NCBI RefSeq assembly: GCF_030129945.1 | Contig: NZ_JARRAF010000031.1 | Span: forward strand, 1-55,173 | Direction of reading: 5' to 3' | Source: Parachitinimonas caeni | Lineage (GTDB): Bacteria; Pseudomonadota; Gammaproteobacteria; Burkholderiales; Chitinimonadaceae | Length of the DNA stretch: 55,173 bases | In this document: positions 25,808 to 34,614 of the stretch, piece after piece | Layout: every line of letters begins with the position of its first letter | Position numbering within the stretch: position 1 is the stretch's first letter | Notes under the pieces: model-generated | Databases searched by the model: none | What the model saw: only the letters and a program-made list of their open reading frames with translations | What the model was told of the DNA's origin: nothing | Position numbers and translations under genes: made by a program

Positions 25808-26359
25808 ATCCCGTGTTACCAGATGCGGGTATTTCTCCATCAACTCCTTTTGCATGGCGGCGATGCGGCGGGACTTTTCGATGCCGACAGCGATGTCTGC
25901 TTCGGCCATGCCCTCCGCCCGGGCGCGCGCGATGTCTTTGCGCAGGCCGGGTAGGGCCTGATTGGCGGCTTTTATGTAGTTGCTGACCAGACGTTCGTGC
26001 TGGCGGGTTTCATATTGCGCGTATTGCTTGGGGTCGGCGAGCTCGGCTTCGGTCGGGCCGGGCAAAGCTTCGCTTCGCAGAATTGGCGGGCTGCGGCTAT
26101 CGCCCTGCTCCCGAGCGGCGGCCAGGGTATGGGCGGCCAGTTCGGGGCGGTCGAGCGGCAGTAACGGGCTGTCTTGGCTGGCGGGGCTGGACGCAACGGC
26201 CGGCCAATCGGTCTTTGCGGAGGGGAGGGGCATCGGAGGGGCGCTGGCGGCAGGTGTCATTGGCATGGCTGCATCCGGGCGATCTGCCAGCATCCGCCAG
26301 CCCAGGACTCCACCACCAACGACCAACAGGACGCCCACTATGCGATAGACGGGTTTCAT
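25802..26359 (-). CDS. Membrane-anchored small protein, possible chaperone for the phospholipase operon
   Basis: The 185-residue chain has an N-terminal uncleaved membrane anchor (about residues 5-22, YRIVGVLLVVGGGVLGW), an Ala/Pro/Ser-rich flexible linker to about residue 95, and a charged helical end (YETRQHERLVSNYIKAANQA, then LRKDIARARAEGMAEADIA). Anchor, linker and helical domain are the layout of periplasmic steric chaperones such as lipase foldases and the PlcR accessory proteins. I infer such a role only from layout and from its place as third gene after the phospholipase-like and isomerase genes. No sequence family is confirmed. Confidence 0.6.
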   Translation of the reverse strand: MKPVYRIVGVLLVVGGGVLGWRMLADRPDAAMPMTPAASAPPMPLPSAKTDWPAVASSPASQDSPLLPLDRPELAAHTLAAAREQGDSRSPPILRSEALPGPTEAELADPKQYAQYETRQHERLVSNYIKAANQALPGLRKDIARARAEGMAEADIAVGIEKSRRIAAMQKELMEKYPHLVTRDD

Positions 26360-26424
26360 GCAGGGGATTCCGAAACGGGCTCCGGCTACGCCGGAATGCG
26401 GCGTGGCCGGATCAGGTTGTTGAT

Positions 26425-27774
26425 TCAGGGCGTGTCGAGCTTGCCGCTGATGTAGGTCGGGTTGAGGCGGATATCGGCGGTTTTATAAAGCTGCTCGCGC
26501 AAGGTCTTGAACTGGCCGAGTGCTTTCTTGCGGGCGATGGCCTGCGAGGCAACATAGCGTACCGATTCGCTTTCCGGTGCCTGATAGCCTTCGACTTTTT
26601 CCTCGACCAATACGATCTCCCAGCCGTCGGCCATTCCGGGCAACTGCGGCCGTCGGATTGGCTTGCCCAAGCCTTGCGGCAAGGCGTACGCCGTTTGCTC
26701 CAACCAGTTCAATCCTTCTCGATGGGTGATCCAGCCCAGATCGCCACCCGTGTCGCGGTCACTGGCCAGCGAATGCTGTTTGGCCAGTCCGCCAAAGTCT
26801 GCGCCGGCATTCAGCGCTTCGTACAGCTTCTGGGCCGTCGTTTCATCGGCGACGTGCAGATGGCGGGCGCGGACTTTCTCGATGCGCCGGAATTCCGGCT
26901 TGTTGGCATCGTAGTAGGCACGGATCTCGGCGGGCGTGACTTCGGCCGCCAGCTGCTTGATGTGGGCACTGTCGTAGTGCATGTCCGCTTCGAGCCCGAC
27001 CAGCCGCAGATATTCACCCCGCCGGCTGCGATCTTCGATGTAGCGACGCAGCTGCCTGAGGTCGGATGGGCTCAGTCCACTGTTCTGACGGACCCAATAC
27101 TGCACATAGCGGGCCGAAAGTGCCTCCCGCGTGAATTGCTCAAGTTGTGCCAGATCCAGGCCCCGTACCGCCTGCCGGGCCTGCACATTCAAGCGACGGT
27201 AGACGTCCCACAGGCTTAGCGACGCTTCCTTTTCATCGCCAAACCGGTAGCGCAGCAATTCAGTGGCCCTGGCTTGCTGTTCCTGGGCCTGGCTCAGCTG
27301 ATCGCTCAGTTGCAGGCCGCCAGGGCTTTGCACGATGCCAGCGAGGATTTCGCGCTTGAGACTGAATGGTCGGGTGATGGTGCCTGTCAGCGAGCCGGTT
27401 GGCTCGGCAGCCAAGGCCGTTTCAATCTCACGTCCGTATACCCGCCGCAGCGTGGCGACCAGCTGATCTTCAATCTGCACGTCGAACGGAAAGCCAACGT
27501 GTGTGGAGGGGTATAGCTGATCCGCCCGGAAATTCTGGCGCGCATAGTCGCCAAGCAGCCGGTTGTCGATGACCGAGGCCAGCACTTTTGACAAGGGGGT
27601 GCGGATGTCACGGCGGGCAGCAATTTTGTGCAGCACGCCCAGGCTGGCCGCAGACATCGGCTCGCCATCAATGGTGGCCACCACGCCATTCGCGGCGAGG
27701 TCGTAGCGCACGGCAGCCTGACCGCCCACGGCTGCCAGCAAGCTGACAGCCGCAACTATCAATGGGCGGCGCAT
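26425..27774 (-). CDS. Parvulin-type peptidyl-prolyl isomerase, periplasmic
   Basis: The 449-residue protein has a signal sequence or anchor (MRRPLIVAAVSLLAAVGGQA), a long helical SurA/PpiD-like chaperone region, and a PpiC rotamase domain at about residues 300-390 (VRARHLHVADETTAQKLYEA, then DFGGLAKQHSLASDRDTGGDLGWI). It should fold exported proteins. It starts only 3 bp after the phospholipase-like gene, so it is probably a dedicated foldase for that product rather than the general SurA. The isomerase domain call is firm; the dedicated role is inferred. Confidence 0.85.
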   Translation of the reverse strand: MRRPLIVAAVSLLAAVGGQAAVRYDLAANGVVATIDGEPMSAASLGVLHKIAARRDIRTPLSKVLASVIDNRLLGDYARQNFRADQLYPSTHVGFPFDVQIEDQLVATLRRVYGREIETALAAEPTGSLTGTITRPFSLKREILAGIVQSPGGLQLSDQLSQAQEQQARATELLRYRFGDEKEASLSLWDVYRRLNVQARQAVRGLDLAQLEQFTREALSARYVQYWVRQNSGLSPSDLRQLRRYIEDRSRRGEYLRLVGLEADMHYDSAHIKQLAAEVTPAEIRAYYDANKPEFRRIEKVRARHLHVADETTAQKLYEALNAGADFGGLAKQHSLASDRDTGGDLGWITHREGLNWLEQTAYALPQGLGKPIRRPQLPGMADGWEIVLVEEKVEGYQAPESESVRYVASQAIARKKALGQFKTLREQLYKTADIRLNPTYISGKLDTP

Positions 27775-27777
27775 GGT

Positions 27778-28800
27778 TTAGAAGCGCTCCGCTGCGCGGT
27801 TGAGCAGGTGGACCACCATGGCGATGGCGTGCGGCACCACTTTGCGGGCAACCACCTTGCGGTCGTTATGGTCGGTGGAGGACAGCACAATGCCGCCCTG
27901 GCTGTAGGAGAACGCACCACCCTGGGTCAGTAACGGCCGAATATCGACGGCGTTAGGGGCGAGCGGGGTGAAGCTGGTCATTGCCGCCTTGACCAGTGCC
28001 TGATCGTTGAAACCCTCGCTGTAGTAGTAGTCGTTGACCCAGCTTTCCCAGCCCGAGTGATTTTTGGCCGAGGTGGTCCAGGTGTGGTGGGGTTGCAGCA
28101 GATCGGTGGAGTGCATGACAAAGCCCAGCGTCTGTGCCGTGGGTTGGGCCAGGAACTGCTGCCACCAGTATTGCGCCAGGTTGTCGATAGGCTGGAAGGG
28201 CATCTTCTCGAAATCGGCATACATATCGGGCGTGGACTTGCCACCCAAGCGATAGTGCGCCTCGGTAATGCCATAGGTGTTGTACTTCGAACCATCGCCA
28301 AACCAGCCCTTCATGCCGCCAGCACCGTCATCCATATGGTCGCCATACAGCCAGCCGGCGGCCATCTTGTCGATGTCGCCCCATACCGTCAGCTTGTGAT
28401 AGTTGTAGCCGCCGATGTCATTGCCGTGGACGTCCGGGCCGGCTGTATGGTTCTGGAAGTGGAAGTAGGACGTGTACTTGACGATGCTGGCACCCAGCCC
28501 CCACACCGGCGCCATCTGGCAATCACCCGTGGTGGCGCCGCACAGATAGGTGTCGGCGAAGTCATCCACATCGTAAGCTCCTTGCCCGATGGCCTGGGCG
28601 AATTGCTCCACCGTGTATCCCGCACGAGTCAGCCCGGCAACCAGCTTGTTGTAATTGGTGCTGCCTGGGTTGGCCTTCATGAAAGTCACGGCATCCATTG
28701 CGATGCGGCGATGGGTTTCCTGGGTAAATGCCTGGGCACCGCTGGCACATAGCGTGGAAAGCACGGCTAGCGCCAGGGCGGATCTGCTCAATTGCTTCAT
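27778..28800 (-). CDS. Secreted zinc-dependent phospholipase C / P1 nuclease superfamily enzyme
   Basis: The 340-residue preprotein has a clear signal peptide ending AQA at residue 24. The mature chain shows the spaced zinc-ligand pattern of the phospholipase C/S1-P1 nuclease fold: an early THRRIA histidine, GAYDVDDF, YFHFQNH, then MHSTDLLQPHH and HSGWESW (H-x3-E). The spacing in MHSTD is one residue shorter than in Bacillus PLC, so whether it cleaves phospholipid or nucleic acid cannot be told from the sequence. The start at 28800 has AGGAG seven bases upstream. It leads an operon with the isomerase (3-bp gap) and the anchored small protein. Confidence 0.78.
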   Translation of the reverse strand: MKQLSRSALALAVLSTLCASGAQAFTQETHRRIAMDAVTFMKANPGSTNYNKLVAGLTRAGYTVEQFAQAIGQGAYDVDDFADTYLCGATTGDCQMAPVWGLGASIVKYTSYFHFQNHTAGPDVHGNDIGGYNYHKLTVWGDIDKMAAGWLYGDHMDDGAGGMKGWFGDGSKYNTYGITEAHYRLGGKSTPDMYADFEKMPFQPIDNLAQYWWQQFLAQPTAQTLGFVMHSTDLLQPHHTWTTSAKNHSGWESWVNDYYYSEGFNDQALVKAAMTSFTPLAPNAVDIRPLLTQGGAFSYSQGGIVLSSTDHNDRKVVARKVVPHAIAMVVHLLNRAAERF

Positions 28801-28931
28801 TTCGTTTCTCCTCTCGTTATCGGGGCTCGTGAAGGGGCGACTGCGGCATGGCTGATCAAACCGGGCGACGCTGTTCCGAGCGCTGGCGAGTGTAGTCAAC
28901 CTCGGTTTGTTCGTCTAGAGCAATTACTTAA

Positions 28932-28947
28932 AAGAGTAATTACTCTT
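28932..28947. promoter_or_regulatory. 16-bp perfect palindrome, possible operator of the phospholipase operon
   Basis: The sequence AAGAGTAATTACTCTT is its own reverse complement, and a related half-site (CAATTACTT) lies just before it. It is in AT-rich DNA 132 bp upstream of the phospholipase-like start, a plausible place for a dimeric repressor. The regulator is unknown. Confidence 0.4.
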
Positions 28948-29049
28948 ATATTGTCCATTTGGAGGGGTGCGGCCTGCCGCAAAAGCTGGCGCACTCTACG
29001 GCCCTTGTATTACCGGCACTTTGGCGATAGATGACAGTTTTTTGGCAAG

Positions 29050-29065
29050 GCAAGGCCGGCCTTGC
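29050..29065. repeat. 16-bp GC-rich perfect palindrome
   Basis: GCAAGGCC followed by its reverse complement GGCCTTGC. It is preceded by T6 on the plus strand but followed by no T-run, so it does not look like a terminator for plus-strand transcripts. Its role is unknown. Confidence 0.35.
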
Positions 29066-29451
29066 TGCATGGAAAAAATCGGGTCTGCGAAATGGGGATG
29101 CGTTGAATTTTTAACTGCGCGATACCAATCCGTGCCCCCATGCCCGGAGAACCAATCGCCAGTCGGAAATTCGCAACAGGGTGCGTATTTATTCAGCAAA
29201 TGGCGGCAAAGTCGGCTATGAACGAAGGGAGGGGGCCGTTTACCTGAGGTAAGCGGTTCTGTTTAAGAAAAGCATGATCTGCTTGGATGGGCCGGATAGC
29301 GAATCCCGAAAAACCGCGATTTTCTGAGCAAGACAAGGTGCGCCAGAAGAATTTCGATGCGGCAGATGCCTGATACGTGAAGAGAAATTCTGCTGGGGGC
29401 GTGCAGTGTTGCGGCGGATACCGGGTTTGGGAGGTTCGCTCGGGTTGGGCT

Positions 29452-31818
29452 ATGGAAGCTGACCGATTCGGAAGCCAGACAGACTCTTTGGATTGTTGCC
29501 CTTTGATTCGCTTTCACCACAATGCCTTCCCGAATTGGCCGCGCCGACCGCTGGTCCTGGCGATTGCTCTGCTTGCCGGCATGGCAGACGCCGCTGTGCT
29601 GGGTGAGTTGCAGTTGCGTTCGCATTTGGGGGAACGCTTTGACGCCATGGTGCCGGTCAAGGGGGAGGTCGATGACGCCATCGAATCTGCCTGTTTCAAG
29701 CTGCGCCCGGCTGAGGGCGATGACGAGGCGGTGTTCGCTTTGCGGCGGGCTCGCCTTATCTACCATCGGCAGGGCAAATCTGCCGGGCATGTGCAGATTG
29801 TCGGCGACGCCAGCCTCAATGAACCGATCCTCCGCTTTTCACTTCGTCTGTCCTGCGATAACGCCACGGTAGTCAGTCGCGATTACTCGGCCTTGCTGGA
29901 TCCGGCCCCTCACAGCGATAACGCCGGGGGGGAAAGCCCGGTCGTGCGTGTTGCCACGGTGCCGGAAAACCGGCAACCGGCGCTTGCTGCGAGCGCGGCT
30001 GTACCGGTGGTGCCGCCCCGCCCTCGGCCTGGCGATACCCTTGTCACCGTGGGAGGGGAGACCTTCGACAAGCTGTCGCGGCAGGTCTACCACAACAAAA
30101 GGCGCCGGCAGGCGGTGTTGCAGGCGCTGCTTGGTGCTTACCCGCAATTTCAGGCAAATACGCCGCTGCCGGCCGGGCAGACCCTACAACTCCCCGACCG
30201 TCAACAAGTGGCCAATATCGTGGCCTCATTGCCGCCCGAGCCATCGGTTGCGAGTAGTGGCAAAACGCAGGTAATGCCGCCACTGAAAATGACGCTGCCC
30301 ACGGTGTTGCCTAAAGCATCCCAACCCAATGGGGGGCAGAAGTCAGAGGCGGGGGCGCGGTTGATTCTGAGTGAAGGCGGCGACAGCAATATGGGGTCTG
30401 GTGACCCGCTGCAGCTGAAATTGCCAACCACGGGCCTCAAGTGGCCGCCTGAAAAGATCACCGAAGATCAACGCCTCAAGCTGCGCGAAAAGCTGTTGCT
30501 GATTGATGCCGACGATCGCACCGCCGAGCTGCTCGAACTCAAGCATCGCACCTGGCAGCTTGAACAGCAGGTGAAATTCCTGGCAATGGAAGTGGCCCGG
30601 CAGAATGCTTTGCAAGCCAATCCTGCCAGCGCGCCCACCGCCAGTCATCGATCCAACACTCTGCTGTACGGGCTGCTAGCCCTCAGCACGATCATGGCGG
30701 CCCTGTGGATCTACGAGCGTCGGCGGCGGCGTGAACCGAGCGTGACGGCCGAGCAACTGTTCCCTGGCAAACCTACCCAAGCCAAAGCCTCGCGCCGGGA
30801 TGGGCTCGAAGAGCTGGACCTGCTGCTGGAAAAACCGCACAAGCCAAGCCGTCGTCCCCCTCCGGCTGATGAACCGCATAGCCGTACCATCAAGGTCGAT
30901 GCCAAAGAAATGGTGGCATCCCAAGCGCCGCGTGTGCAGCCGGAGGATGAGGCTGAAGACGACGGCAGTCACGACAACGATCTGGACGTGGTGCAGCCCC
31001 AGAACGTGGCCGAAGAAGCGGCGATGCTGGTCGAGGCCGGTCTGCATGATCAGGCGATCGAATTGCTGCGCGACGAAATTGCCACCTTCCCCAGCAAGGT
31101 GGTGCTGTGGATGCAGCTCTTCACCTTGTTCCGTGACAACAATATGAGCGCTGAATTCCGGCGCCTGGCGCAGGCTTATCGGGCCCACTATTCTAGCGCC
31201 AGCCTGTGGGAGCGCGTGCGGATCATGGGCGAACAGCTGGATCCGGAAGACCCCCTGTATGCGCCTTCTCAACCGACGGGCTTGCCTGCAGGTGAGACGG
31301 CCCTGGCGGATGCGCGACCCGCAGATGAGCAACTGGAATGGGTACGTCCGGCGCTGGCGTCGAATGAGGAATTTCCTCTGGCCGACAAACCACTGCCATT
31401 GGCTGATGAGGCAGTACAACCGATCGAAATTGCCATGACCGTGCCGGGCGGCGCTCCGGGGGACTCATCTTTTGCACTGGAATTCGAACCACCCAGCCCG
31501 TTGCCAGCGCTGACCGAAGCACCGCGACCGCTGAGCGAAAGCGTGCCGGAGATTCCGGAGCTGGACTTTCCCGATCCCGTCCCGCAGGCGGCCAAGCCAC
31601 AGATGCCGGGCGGCTTCGTGCCGGCGTCGATAGAGCTGGCGTTGGCGGAGTCTCCCGAAACCATCAATCGCCCTCGTCTGCGCGAAGCGCGTCTCCTGCT
31701 CAACGGTGGTCAGCGCGATGCGGCCATCGACCTGCTTGAACACATGCTGCTGGATGGTGACTGGGTGGAAAAAAACGAGGCCATTCGCATTCTCACCCAG
31801 TTACGCCCCGTGGCCTGA
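29452..31818 (+). CDS. fimV: FimV-like cell-pole / type IV pilus assembly protein
   Basis: FimV proteins anchor at the cell wall and inner membrane and organise type IV pili, twitching and polar signalling. The N-terminal part has the family start (AAVLGELQLRSHLGERFDA), then a LysM-like peptidoglycan segment (about GDTLVTVGGETFDKLSRQVY to LPAGQTLQLPDR). A coiled coil follows, then a single membrane span (LLYGLLALSTIMAALWIYER), an acidic low-complexity cytoplasmic region, a TPR-like block (AAMLVEAGLHDQAIELLRDE) and a C-terminal FimV motif (LLLNGGQRDAAIDLLEHML). The start is uncertain: the ATG at 29452 gives 788 residues; a GTG at 29377 is also in frame. Confidence 0.8.
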   Translation: MEADRFGSQTDSLDCCPLIRFHHNAFPNWPRRPLVLAIALLAGMADAAVLGELQLRSHLGERFDAMVPVKGEVDDAIESACFKLRPAEGDDEAVFALRRARLIYHRQGKSAGHVQIVGDASLNEPILRFSLRLSCDNATVVSRDYSALLDPAPHSDNAGGESPVVRVATVPENRQPALAASAAVPVVPPRPRPGDTLVTVGGETFDKLSRQVYHNKRRRQAVLQALLGAYPQFQANTPLPAGQTLQLPDRQQVANIVASLPPEPSVASSGKTQVMPPLKMTLPTVLPKASQPNGGQKSEAGARLILSEGGDSNMGSGDPLQLKLPTTGLKWPPEKITEDQRLKLREKLLLIDADDRTAELLELKHRTWQLEQQVKFLAMEVARQNALQANPASAPTASHRSNTLLYGLLALSTIMAALWIYERRRRREPSVTAEQLFPGKPTQAKASRRDGLEELDLLLEKPHKPSRRPPPADEPHSRTIKVDAKEMVASQAPRVQPEDEAEDDGSHDNDLDVVQPQNVAEEAAMLVEAGLHDQAIELLRDEIATFPSKVVLWMQLFTLFRDNNMSAEFRRLAQAYRAHYSSASLWERVRIMGEQLDPEDPLYAPSQPTGLPAGETALADARPADEQLEWVRPALASNEEFPLADKPLPLADEAVQPIEIAMTVPGGAPGDSSFALEFEPPSPLPALTEAPRPLSESVPEIPELDFPDPVPQAAKPQMPGGFVPASIELALAESPETINRPRLREARLLLNGGQRDAAIDLLEHMLLDGDWVEKNEAIRILTQLRPVA

Positions 31819-32076
31819 AGGGCTGTGCCTGCACCGATGCCTGCCATGACAGGCGCTACCTGCTCCTCCCCCTTATTCTGATAGTGCATCGGTCCAATGC
31901 CTGACGGGCAGGGCTTGGCTATCAGCGCGTACAAACGGTTGATTGCTTGCCCTGCTTATCTTGGATGGGGATAAACTCCCCATCATTCAGCCCAGGCTAA
32001 AGCACTGATTTTTAAAGTGGTCTGTAATGGGTTTCTACGCCTGAGCTGCAACGGTGCTCACGATTTGGTAAGAAAA

Positions 32077-33204
32077 ATGTTTAATAAGATTCAACATATC
32101 AACGATGTTTTACCCTTTATTTCCGAGAAAAAGGAAATCCGCGTGCAGCAACAGGCGGATGGCCTGACGGTGGTTTGCTATGAAGCCTATGATGAGCAGA
32201 CTTTCGACACGGCTGCGGCGCTGGAATGTCGCGGCATTGTGTTCGATCGCACCGGTGCCTTGGTGTCGCGCCCTTTGCATAAGTTTTTCAATCTGGGTGA
32301 ATTTCCAGCCTACAGCCTGGAAAAGCTGATGGCGCGCGACGATATCGCATGTATTTTCGAGAAAATCGACGGCAGCATGGTCGCGACTGCCTGGGTAGAC
32401 GACAAACTCCTGTGGCGCTCAATGAAGTCATTTTCGTCCCCGGTGGTGAGCTACACCGAAACATTTTTGGCGAAATCAGAAAATCAGCGCCTGCAACAGT
32501 TTGCGCAGCTGGCAGCGAGCCAGGGGATGACCGCAGTATTTGAATTACAGCACCCGGATTTACCCATCGTTATTCCACCTGACAAGGTGGATTTACGCCT
32601 GCTGCATGTCCGGGACAATCTGAGCGGCGAATACCTGATGCTGAACCCGCAGCACCCGGTGCATGACTGGATCGCCGAGTATGCCATTCCCCTGGCGCCT
32701 CGTTTCGATGCCTGGACTTTGCGCATGGCGCTGGATGCGCTACCGGAAATGGCTGACAGCGAAGGCTTTGTGATCCAGTTTCAAAATGGCGACATGCTGA
32801 AAGTGAAGTGCCCCTGGTATTTGCGTCGCCACGGCGCCAGCTCGGTCTTGCGTGAACGTGATGTCGCCATACTGGCGCTGGAGCAGAAGCTGGATGACGT
32901 CAAGGCGGCCTTGGCACAGGCCGGTGTGGATTTGACCGAGGTGCTGGCAACGGAGGCGCGTTTGCATCAGCAATTGCGCCTGCTGGAACAGGAAGTAGCG
33001 GCTCTGGCTGCGCAAGGCGCGGGCCTGGATCGCAAGGGCTTCGCGCTGAAATTTCGCCCTCATCCCCTGTTTTCTTTGGCAATGGCGCATTTTACCGGCC
33101 AGAAACCACAATTAACGCCCTGGTATGGCGCAAACAGATTAAAGCAGGATTTTGGCATGCGTGTTGTGGCCGAGTTTCCAGAGACTGCGTCGCCTGATAA
33201 TTAA
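32077..33204 (+). CDS. T4 Rnl1-family RNA ligase
   Basis: The 375-residue protein matches phage T4 RNA ligase 1 (374 residues) over all nucleotidyltransferase motifs: ECRGIVFD, RPLHKFFNLGE, the adenylation motif KIDGS with Lys at residue 96 (T4 Lys99), motif III TAVFELQHP, LLHVRDNLSGEYL, motif IV EGFVIQF (about 229) and motif V LKVKCPWY. It should join RNA ends with ATP, as in repair of cleaved tRNA. The last 120 residues are a coiled-coil-like region unlike the T4 tRNA-binding end. The ATG at 32077 is preferred over an upstream in-frame ATG at 32017. No nuclease or kinase gene is adjacent. The local sequence looks more AT-rich than its flanks. Confidence 0.9.
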   Translation: MFNKIQHINDVLPFISEKKEIRVQQQADGLTVVCYEAYDEQTFDTAAALECRGIVFDRTGALVSRPLHKFFNLGEFPAYSLEKLMARDDIACIFEKIDGSMVATAWVDDKLLWRSMKSFSSPVVSYTETFLAKSENQRLQQFAQLAASQGMTAVFELQHPDLPIVIPPDKVDLRLLHVRDNLSGEYLMLNPQHPVHDWIAEYAIPLAPRFDAWTLRMALDALPEMADSEGFVIQFQNGDMLKVKCPWYLRRHGASSVLRERDVAILALEQKLDDVKAALAQAGVDLTEVLATEARLHQQLRLLEQEVAALAAQGAGLDRKGFALKFRPHPLFSLAMAHFTGQKPQLTPWYGANRLKQDFGMRVVAEFPETASPDN

Positions 33205-33285
33205 ATTGTCTGGTCATTCGTAACGCAGATAATGGATTCCAGCTGGAATATCGAGAAATCGTGCCATTCAATAAAAGGAAATGGA

Positions 33286-34614
33286 ATGGAAAGTCTGTTT
33301 GGCAGAATGTCTAAATACACATTTATTTTAATCGGATGGCTTGGAATGCTGGCACCTTGCGTCATGGCGGGTGTCATTGAGCAGTCTGTTGTCAATAGTC
33401 AATTATTTGAATCTCTGCATGGATTTGGACGCAATACCCGGGGCGGCATTGGCGGGGATATTTATCTGGTTACGCGTGGCGACGACGCGATGCAGGAAAT
33501 TCGGCCGGGAAGATGGGAGCCAGTGGAAGGCACTTTGCGTCATGCGATAGAAAAGCAAGCTGGGCCAAGATGGATATTGTTTGACCCGGTGGTTTTTCCG
33601 GCAGATAGAGAGGTGCCGATTTACCTTGAAAAGCCGCTGAATATCAATAGCCAGACGACGGTGGATGGTCGCGGATCGAAAGTATCCATCCGTCGCCAGT
33701 ACCGGTGGGACGATGTGGAAAAATGGGAAAAAATCGGCAAGGTGTATGAATGCACGGCCAAGACTCATCCATCGCGCATGCTTGGCCCCATTATTCGGCT
33801 GCATGCGGTGAATCAGGTAGTGCTGACGCATCTTGATTTCCGGAAGGAATATATGGGAACCCCGCCCGATTTTGGCGTGGAAAGCCCCTTGCTCGATGCG
33901 CAGTGTTTTGCGGACATTATTACAGCCGTGAATCTTGATGCTACTGCCGAAAAGTATTTCGACCAGATCTGGATTAATCGCTCGACTTTTCAGGAGTGTG
34001 GGGATGAATGCATTGCCTTTACCAATGCAAATATCCATCATCGCAGCTATGCCACGGTTTCGGCGAATCTCTTTTTGAATGCCAATAAGGCAATTATTCA
34101 AGGTCGGACAATGGATACACCATTTGGTGTGGCGGTGAGTTACTACCGGAATCATTTCGACCATGTCCGCCAGCGCTCACCTCGGGTCGAAAATGGCTAC
34201 GCGCATGTATTCAATAACCTGTATCAAGGCTGGTCTATTTATGGCGCAGCCGCTTCTTCTCATTCGCGGGTTTTAGTTGAGCAGAATGCCTTTCTGGCCA
34301 ATACGGCCCAGCGTGTTACTGATCCTTGGATTTATATTGACCCGAACGACGCAAATTTATGGGCGCGCAGCAATCTGTTTGACGGTGTGCCGGAACCCGG
34401 ACGGTTTGCGACGGCGCAGTTCCCTCGCTGCAAAGAAGAGGGAGGCCCTTGGTATCTGCCCTGCCGCACCGCTTACTACCCGGCTGAAGGGCCACTGGCT
34501 ATTTCTGTCATCACCCCCTCTCAAGCCCAGGCGCTACTTGCAGCAGGCGCTGGGTGGGAAGCCACTACCAATGATGTGAGGGATGGGCTGGGAATTTTCC
34601 CTCCAGCCAGATAG
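33286..34614 (+). CDS. Secreted pectate lyase-like protein (PL1 family)
   Basis: The 442-residue protein has a signal peptide (about residues 8-25, SKYTFILIGWLGMLAPCVMA) and PL1 beta-helix signatures: GFGRNTRGGIGGDIYLVT, GTLRHAIE, TTVDGRGSKVSI, DQIWINRSTF, and RSPRVENGYAHVFNNLYQGW, with the catalytic-type Arg. The usual DG.ID calcium segment reads ECGDECIAF, so calcium or substrate binding may differ. It probably attacks plant or bacterial uronate polymers outside the cell. AAGGA at 33276 fixes the start at 33286. It follows the RNA ligase gene by 81 bp, in more AT-rich DNA, suggesting acquisition. Confidence 0.82.
   Translation: MESLFGRMSKYTFILIGWLGMLAPCVMAGVIEQSVVNSQLFESLHGFGRNTRGGIGGDIYLVTRGDDAMQEIRPGRWEPVEGTLRHAIEKQAGPRWILFDPVVFPADREVPIYLEKPLNINSQTTVDGRGSKVSIRRQYRWDDVEKWEKIGKVYECTAKTHPSRMLGPIIRLHAVNQVVLTHLDFRKEYMGTPPDFGVESPLLDAQCFADIITAVNLDATAEKYFDQIWINRSTFQECGDECIAFTNANIHHRSYATVSANLFLNANKAIIQGRTMDTPFGVAVSYYRNHFDHVRQRSPRVENGYAHVFNNLYQGWSIYGAAASSHSRVLVEQNAFLANTAQRVTDPWIYIDPNDANLWARSNLFDGVPEPGRFATAQFPRCKEEGGPWYLPCRTAYYPAEGPLAISVITPSQAQALLAAGAGWEATTNDVRDGLGIFPPAR

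Larger units (their letters stand above)
28801..29451. other. Intergenic region between the phospholipase operon and fimV
   Basis: This divergent region of about 650 bp holds three symmetric sites and no gene I can support: a 16-bp perfect palindrome at 28932-28947, another at 29050-29065, and TTACCTGAGGTAA at 29240-29252. Part of the 3' end may be coding if fimV starts upstream of 29452. Confidence 0.5.
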
